From assembly GCA_016291135.1 (NCBI GenBank), contig JAEFAE010000026.1, forward strand, positions 1-38,212: 38,212 nt of DNA, written 5' to 3'. How positions within the stretch are numbered: the stretch's first letter is position 1; every line of letters starts with the position of its first letter. The notes beneath the pieces are model-generated. The model searched no databases. It saw only the letters and a program-made list of their open reading frames with translations, and was not told the DNA's origin. Positions 33,381 through 38,212 of the stretch are shown here, piece by piece. The position numbers were made by a program, and so were the translations under genes. The DNA comes from Bacteroidales bacterium. Its GTDB lineage: Bacteria > Bacteroidota > Bacteroidia > Bacteroidales > F082.

Positions 33381-35892
33381 TGAGGATACAAGCGATGGAG
33401 GCGATGTTGCTGATCTTGCCTCCCAGCACCCGTGCATGCGGCGTGTAGTGGAAGTCGATCTCGTGCTTGCCGGCCGGCACCGTCATGGCGCGCAGGATGT
33501 AGTCGGCCCTGAAATGGGGAACGGGCTGTCCGTCGAGGGTGACGTCCCAGCCGCCTTTGTCGTAGAACACTTCCGAGAAGACCACAAGTTGGTCGCGGCT
33601 GCTGTTGTATTGGTATTGCAGGTGGTCGGGCTTGCACAGGGTGTTGACGATGGAGGCCGTGGAATCGGGTTCGAAGCGGTCGCCTTGGAGCCGGTCGCGG
33701 TACCGTTCGTCGACGAGGGCGACATGCTGGAGGTCGGTGTCGGCCAAAGCCAGGATCTCCTCATCGGCGTTGGCTACCCAACGGACCTGGTTCGGGAACC
33801 AGGCGTTGCCATAGCGGTAGGGGTTCTCCACCGGAACGGTGTTGCCGTCGGAACCCGATAGGATGAAGTATTTGGTGTTCAGCATGTTGAGTATCTTGAT
33901 GACGTCAGGATCCACTTGCGTCATCCGGCCCTGGGCTTGGGCGATGGCGCGATATCCCTGGCGAATCTCATCCTGGAGGTAGAAATCGATCAGGTCTTGG
34001 TAACGGCGCAGCTTCACACCGCTGTAGCCACCGATGGACTTGTGGTGGTAGGAGGTCTGGGAGTCGTTGAAGGTGTTGCCCGCCAGGTTGGCCACGCGGT
34101 AGTTCAGCTCCTGGTCTTGGCTGATCAGTCGGTTGGCCTGGGTGGCTTCGAGGCCGCTCTCGGCTTTCTTCTGGGTCAGGAAGCTGCTGTTGTTGAGATA
34201 GCGTTGCGCCACGGGCCACAGGTCGACGAGGACCAAGGCCGACAGGAGGACGACGGGGATCCAGGTCTTCTTTAGGATGTTCTTCAGGTAGAGGGCCAAG
34301 GTGCCGAAGGCGAGCAGGATGAAGACGATGGAGCGGATGGCGTCTTTGATGAGCATGGACTTGCGGTAGTCGTGCAGAATGTCCATGATGGCGTTGGTGC
34401 GCCCCTTGTCGAAACCGGCCGAGAGCAGTTGGTTCATGAAGTTGCCGTCGTTGGCTCCGTCGTAGGAGAACACGGTGGCGCCGAGGAGGATCAGCAGCAG
34501 GCAGAGACCGCCGGTGATGTAGAGGCTGATGCGGGTCCATTTCCAAGCTTGCTTGCGCTCAACGGCTCCGCTGAAGAGCTCCTTCAGGCCGAGCAGCCCC
34601 AGCATGGGCATGGCCACCCCGGCGATGATGAGAGCCATGGAAGGCGCCCTGAACTTGTTGTACAAGGGGAGGTGGTGGAAGAGCCACTCGTTCACCGGCA
34701 TGAGGTTCTTGCCCCAGGCGAGGACGAACGAGAGGACGACGGTGACCAGCAGGATCCACTTCTCCGGTCCTTTGACGACGAAGAGGCCAAGGACGAAGAG
34801 GAAGCAGACGATGGCTCCGGCATAGACGGGCCCCGAGGTGAAGGGCTGGGCGCCCCAGTAGGTGGGCAGGTAGGTGGAACCGTAACCGTTTTGGCGCAGG
34901 GCCTGGGCGGTGGGATCGTTCTTGTCGAGGATGGTGTGGCCACTGCCGTAGAGGTTGGGCACCAACAGGGTGAAGGTCTCCGCCTTGCCATAGCTCCAGG
35001 CGTAGGCATATTCAATCTCAAGGCCGCTTTCGTTGGGGGTGTTGTGGGTGTCCTGCAGGCCCTCGCCGGGCTTGATGCTCAGCTCCGAGCCGCCACGCAT
35101 GGTGTCTTTGCTGAAGACGTAGTTGGGGTAGAGGTTGCCCAGGTTGGGCGTGGTGGCGAGCAGGGCGGCCAGCAACAGCAGGCCGCTGGCTTTCCAGAAG
35201 GGGGTGAGCGACTCGTTGTGCTTGCGGTGCTGCACCAGGTAGTAGATGAAGTAACCGATGACGGCTACCAGGATCATCAGGCCGGCATAGTAGGTGATCT
35301 GAAGGTGGTTCTTGGCCAGCTCGATGCCCACAAAGATCAGGGTGACCAGGAATCCGGCCAGGTATTTCTTGCGATAGGCGAGGATGACGCCGCCCAGCAT
35401 GGGGGCGATGAAGGCCATGGCGTAGCCTTTGGTGACGTGGCCGGCGTCGATGATGATGAAGTTATAGGAGCAGAAGGCATAGGCGATGGCGCCCAGCAAC
35501 GCCAGCCAGGCACTGGATCCCATGCAGAGCATGAAGATGTAGAAGCCGATGAGGTAGCTGAACATCATGCCGGCGGTATGGTAGTCGAACCCGCCGCGCA
35601 GGACCACCGAGAAGGTGTCGAAGATGTTGAAGGGCTTCTTGGTGTACATGGCCTCGGTAGGCATGCCGCTGAACATCGCGTTGGTCCATCCGGAGGCGAT
35701 TCCGGTCTCGTTCTCGTAGTCCACCAGCTCTTTGGTGACGCCTTTGTAGTTCAGCATGTCGCCTTGGGTCAGCATCTTGTTGTCGAAGCAGACCGGACTG
35801 AAATAGACGGCGGTGAGCAGGTACATGACGGCGATGGCGCCCACATGGGGCAACAGCTTCATGATCAGGGATTTCCAGTTTATTTTTTTCAT
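33328..35892 (-). CDS. YfhO family membrane protein
   Basis: An 854-residue membrane protein of the YfhO family, a GT-C-like group linked in Gram-positives to glycosylation of surface polymers. The first 550 or so residues hold about 12 helices (for example LLPHVGAIAVMYLLTAVYF near the start). The loop CFDNKMLTQGDMLNYKGV has the acidic residues placed as in GT-C enzymes. A large extracytoplasmic domain follows (about 560-810), then a last helix (IASIACILIMLFGIFLAV). The start overlaps the stop of the upstream gene by ATGA, so it is translated with it. Its end overlaps the flippase gene. Substrate unknown. Confidence 0.85.
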   Translation of the reverse strand: MKKINWKSLIMKLLPHVGAIAVMYLLTAVYFSPVCFDNKMLTQGDMLNYKGVTKELVDYENETGIASGWTNAMFSGMPTEAMYTKKPFNIFDTFSVVLRGGFDYHTAGMMFSYLIGFYIFMLCMGSSAWLALLGAIAYAFCSYNFIIIDAGHVTKGYAMAFIAPMLGGVILAYRKKYLAGFLVTLIFVGIELAKNHLQITYYAGLMILVAVIGYFIYYLVQHRKHNESLTPFWKASGLLLLAALLATTPNLGNLYPNYVFSKDTMRGGSELSIKPGEGLQDTHNTPNESGLEIEYAYAWSYGKAETFTLLVPNLYGSGHTILDKNDPTAQALRQNGYGSTYLPTYWGAQPFTSGPVYAGAIVCFLFVLGLFVVKGPEKWILLVTVVLSFVLAWGKNLMPVNEWLFHHLPLYNKFRAPSMALIIAGVAMPMLGLLGLKELFSGAVERKQAWKWTRISLYITGGLCLLLILLGATVFSYDGANDGNFMNQLLSAGFDKGRTNAIMDILHDYRKSMLIKDAIRSIVFILLAFGTLALYLKNILKKTWIPVVLLSALVLVDLWPVAQRYLNNSSFLTQKKAESGLEATQANRLISQDQELNYRVANLAGNTFNDSQTSYHHKSIGGYSGVKLRRYQDLIDFYLQDEIRQGYRAIAQAQGRMTQVDPDVIKILNMLNTKYFILSGSDGNTVPVENPYRYGNAWFPNQVRWVANADEEILALADTDLQHVALVDERYRDRLQGDRFEPDSTASIVNTLCKPDHLQYQYNSSRDQLVVFSEVFYDKGGWDVTLDGQPVPHFRADYILRAMTVPAGKHEIDFHYTPHARVLGGKISNIASIACILIMLFGIFLAVKPGRSSH

Positions 35893-37178
35893 GATTGCTT
35901 AGATAGTGTTTCGTTGAGGAATTGATAAATGCGCTCCGAAGGCAAGGTGCCGTCGAAGAGGTATTGGTGGAAGAAGGCCTCGCGGTCTTCGCGCATCGGG
36001 TCGTTGCCGCCGAGGACGGTGTCGGTGAGGAAGCGCTCCACGGCTTCGATGGATTCCGCATGGTAATGCTGCTCGAAACAGCGTTTCCCAAAGGGATTCC
36101 AGTGTTTCTCCACCTCGGGGTCGCGGACCATGAAGAGGACGGGCTTGCGGGTGAAGAGGTATTCGGCGGTGAAGGAGGCGCAGTCGTGGATGAGGGCGTC
36201 GGAGCCCAGGAAGAGGTCGTTGTAGTAGCCTTCCTCCAGCTGGGTGTTGGGCATCTCGGCCCAGCGACGGTAGTATTGCTCGGTTTTCTCCTTGCCCCAG
36301 AGGTTGATGAGCTTGAACTTCAACACGGGATGGGGCTTGAAGGCGAACTGGATCTGGTCCTGGTATTTCTCGGCCAGTTCCAGCATCGGCTCGCAGTAGT
36401 TCAGGAAGTTGGAGAAGTTGAACAGGTAGTCCACGGTATGGTGGGGTGCCCAGACGACCCGTTTCTTGGGATGCTCCTGCGGTTTCCACACCTCGGCGGG
36501 CCGGTAGTCGGGATCGACGAGTTGTTCGCTGCCCAGCGCACCGACGACGAGGGTGTTGTCGCCCTTGCAGAGGGAATACTGTTCGGAAAATTCTTGCTGG
36601 AACTTGGTCTCAACCAGGAACTTCCAAAGCAGGTTGTGGAAGGGGAGGTTATAGCTGATGCGGTAGATGTCGATGCAGAGAAAACCGTATGGGGTATAGA
36701 GGGAGAGCTTGTCCTTGAAGCGATAGAGATGGTATTGCGGCAAGGTGTCTTTATAGGGTTTGGAGAAGAACACGACGTCGGGATTCAGCATCTTGCGGAT
36801 GTTTCTCCATCGCTTGTTTTCGAAATCGTAGGCACAGGTGGCATCGTAACCCTGCTCGAGGGCAAAGGCGAAGGTCTTTTCCATCACCTTGAGGCATTCC
36901 TGCTTGTCGTAGTAGAGGTGGACGTTGTAAGGCGAGACCACCACATGGGGCTCATAGCGATCCGAGTTCTTCAGCTTCCAGTACAGTTTGTCGTATTTCC
37001 AAATGGAGCTGGTTTGCAGGAAGAACACCACCGAAATGCGTTCCTTTTGGCGTACGTTGCGCAACGCCTGTTCCTGCCGTTTCCGGATGCGCTTGATGCT
37101 CCGTTTCTGGATCCAGGGGGAGGCGGTGATGAAGAAATCGCCAAAGGTCAGGGACTTGTATAGGGTGTCAAGAAACAT
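35889..37178 (-). CDS. CDP-glycerol glycerophosphotransferase-like protein
   Basis: A 429-residue protein of the CDP-glycerol:poly(glycerophosphate) glycerophosphotransferase (TagB/TagF-like) family. The diagnostic C-terminal half has KKRVVWAPHHT (about residues 260-270), FAFKPHPVL, SDALIHDCASFTAEYLFTRKPVLFM and a closing acidic region. In Gram-positives such enzymes build teichoic acid. In a Bacteroidota they more likely transfer a glycerol- or ribitol-phosphate-type group to a surface glycan, which is inference. No catalytic residue seems missing. The start MFLDTLYKSL at 37178 is preferred over 28 upstream open codons that lie in the preceding gene. It overlaps the glycosyltransferase by 11 bases and yfhO by four. 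Confidence 0.87.
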   Translation of the reverse strand: MFLDTLYKSLTFGDFFITASPWIQKRSIKRIRKRQEQALRNVRQKERISVVFFLQTSSIWKYDKLYWKLKNSDRYEPHVVVSPYNVHLYYDKQECLKVMEKTFAFALEQGYDATCAYDFENKRWRNIRKMLNPDVVFFSKPYKDTLPQYHLYRFKDKLSLYTPYGFLCIDIYRISYNLPFHNLLWKFLVETKFQQEFSEQYSLCKGDNTLVVGALGSEQLVDPDYRPAEVWKPQEHPKKRVVWAPHHTVDYLFNFSNFLNYCEPMLELAEKYQDQIQFAFKPHPVLKFKLINLWGKEKTEQYYRRWAEMPNTQLEEGYYNDLFLGSDALIHDCASFTAEYLFTRKPVLFMVRDPEVEKHWNPFGKRCFEQHYHAESIEAVERFLTDTVLGGNDPMREDREAFFHQYLFDGTLPSERIYQFLNETLSKQS

Positions 37179-38157
37179 GGCTGAAACAGTTTTTGATGAA
37201 CCCGATGCCGTAGCCGAAGAGTTGGCAGTAGGCGGCGGGGATGGAACGCAGGGCGACCCCAAGGTTCCTGTTTTTCAAGAGCGAATCCGCAAAGACCAGC
37301 AGGCAGTACAGCACGATGGGGGCCAGCCACAGCAAGGCCCAGCACGGGTGGGTCCATTTCAGGAAGACTGCGAGGAGCAGGTGGATGACAAAGGCAAGGA
37401 CCAGCAACACGTTGCCAAGTACGAAGGCGGCTGGGAGCAGGTGGACTAGCTTGAAGGTGTCGGGATAGCGCTGTTTCAGCATCACGCGGGCCTCGCCCGA
37501 GTGTTTCACCTGCCGGAAGAAAGCGCCGAAAGTGACGCGGCGCTTGTGATAGACGTAGGCCTCGGGGAAGAGCCGGCAGTCGCATTCCGCCTGGAAGAGG
37601 CGGGTGCTCAGGTCGATGTCCTCGCCATAGCGGATGGGGGCGAAGCCGCCCACTTGTTGGAACACCGACTTGCGAATCCCCATGTTGAAGCTACGGGGAT
37701 AGAACTTGTCCATCTTTTTCTTGCCGCCGCGGATGCCGCCCGTGGTGAAGAAGGAGGTCATGGCGTAGTTGATGGCCTTCTGGATGGGCGTGAACGAGGC
37801 ATGGGCCCGGTCGGGTCCGCCGAAGGCATCGGTGGGATGGGCCTTGAGTTCGTTGTCGATGGTCAGCAGGTAGTCCGGGGGAACGATGACATCCGAGTCG
37901 AGGATGATGAGATAGTCGCCGTTGGCTCGGTCGGCGCCATAGTTGCGTGAGGGTCCGGGGCCCGAGTTGGGCTTGAAGTGGTAGTGCAGGTCGAGTCGCT
38001 CTTGGTAGCGTTCGCACACCGTGTCGCTCTTGTCGTCGGAGCCGTCTTCCACCACGATGACCTCGAAGTCGGTGAAGGTTTGGGCGCACAGGCTTTCCAG
38101 AAGCTCTTCGACTTCCTTGGGACGGTTGTAAACGGGAACGATGACGGAGTAGCGCAT
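37168..38157 (-). CDS. Family 2 glycosyltransferase with C-terminal membrane segments
   Basis: A 329-residue GT2 enzyme. It opens MRYSVIVPVYNRPKEVEELL and has VVEDGSDD (about residues 35-42) and the metal-binding DSD (87-89). RYGEDIDLSTRLFQ (about 185-198) is the ED motif of the active site. Two or three hydrophobic segments (about 240-295) tie it to the inner membrane. It leads a three-gene minus-strand operon, and a -7 promoter element is visible 18 bases before its start. It probably adds a sugar to a lipid-linked surface glycan; the sugar cannot be told from sequence. Confidence 0.9.
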   Translation of the reverse strand: MRYSVIVPVYNRPKEVEELLESLCAQTFTDFEVIVVEDGSDDKSDTVCERYQERLDLHYHFKPNSGPGPSRNYGADRANGDYLIILDSDVIVPPDYLLTIDNELKAHPTDAFGGPDRAHASFTPIQKAINYAMTSFFTTGGIRGGKKKMDKFYPRSFNMGIRKSVFQQVGGFAPIRYGEDIDLSTRLFQAECDCRLFPEAYVYHKRRVTFGAFFRQVKHSGEARVMLKQRYPDTFKLVHLLPAAFVLGNVLLVLAFVIHLLLAVFLKWTHPCWALLWLAPIVLYCLLVFADSLLKNRNLGVALRSIPAAYCQLFGYGIGFIKNCFSHVS

Positions 38158-38174
38158 AAGCCGGTATTTGTGGG

Positions 38175-38182
38175 CAAAAATA
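38175..38182 (-). promoter_or_regulatory. -7 promoter element of the glycan operon
   Basis: The minus strand reads TATTTTTG, an exact TAnnTTTG, 18 bases before the start codon at 38157. At the -33 position there is only a TTTCG. The transcript leader would be about 10-12 bases. Confidence 0.5.
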
Positions 38183-38212
38183 GCGAAAAAAACAATGTGA
38201 AGCGAAATTGGA

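Overview
The window reads as a chromosomal segment of a member of the phylum Bacteroidota, most likely an uncultured, fairly GC-rich Bacteroidales. The evidence is a type IX secretion (T9SS) locus (gldJ, porU, porV), a cargo protein with a T9SS C-terminal sorting domain, a lipidated TamA-type protein (TamL), an RseC/Rnf locus, and promoter-like sites of the Bacteroidota form TTG-N19..21-TAnnTTTG with no obvious Shine-Dalgarno sites. Gene density is very high and nothing looks like a recent mobile island.

Layout. (1) 1-398: the 3' end of a 5S rRNA gene with its terminator, then a non-coding stretch holding two 71-bp direct repeats. (2) 399-11396, minus strand: gldJ, a terminator, murF-anmK, then exbB-exbD-tonB-folC-tamL-helicase. 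The genes are tightly packed with several ATGA or TGATG overlaps. They cover gliding/T9SS, peptidoglycan synthesis and recycling, outer-membrane energisation, folate polyglutamylation, outer-membrane biogenesis and DNA repair. (3) 11537-19589, plus strand: two complete tandem PorU-type C25 cysteine peptidases followed by porV. (4) 19638-23857, minus strand: a compact operon of a large T9SS-secreted adhesin-like protein, a lipoprotein and a small outer-membrane beta-barrel. (5) 24007-29151, minus strand: a full rnfBCDGEA operon for a ferredoxin:NAD+ ion pump, with a clear promoter and a near-perfect terminator. (6) 29306-33380, plus strand: a glycosyltransferase, rseC, a BrkB/YihY membrane protein and a polysaccharide flippase. 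(7) 33328-38157, minus strand: a glycosyltransferase, a CDP-glycerol phosphotransferase-like protein and a YfhO-type membrane protein, overlapping the flippase gene tail to tail.

The most interesting point is the doubled PorU. In the usual gldJ-porU-porV arrangement there is one sortase. Here two full-length, diverged copies both keep the catalytic His and Cys at identical spacing, and they sit beside a single porV and converge on an operon encoding a T9SS client with a lipoprotein and a beta-barrel. This suggests, but does not prove, two sortases with different clients or a heteromeric attachment complex. Many of the long open frames opposite these genes are antisense shadows and are not annotated.
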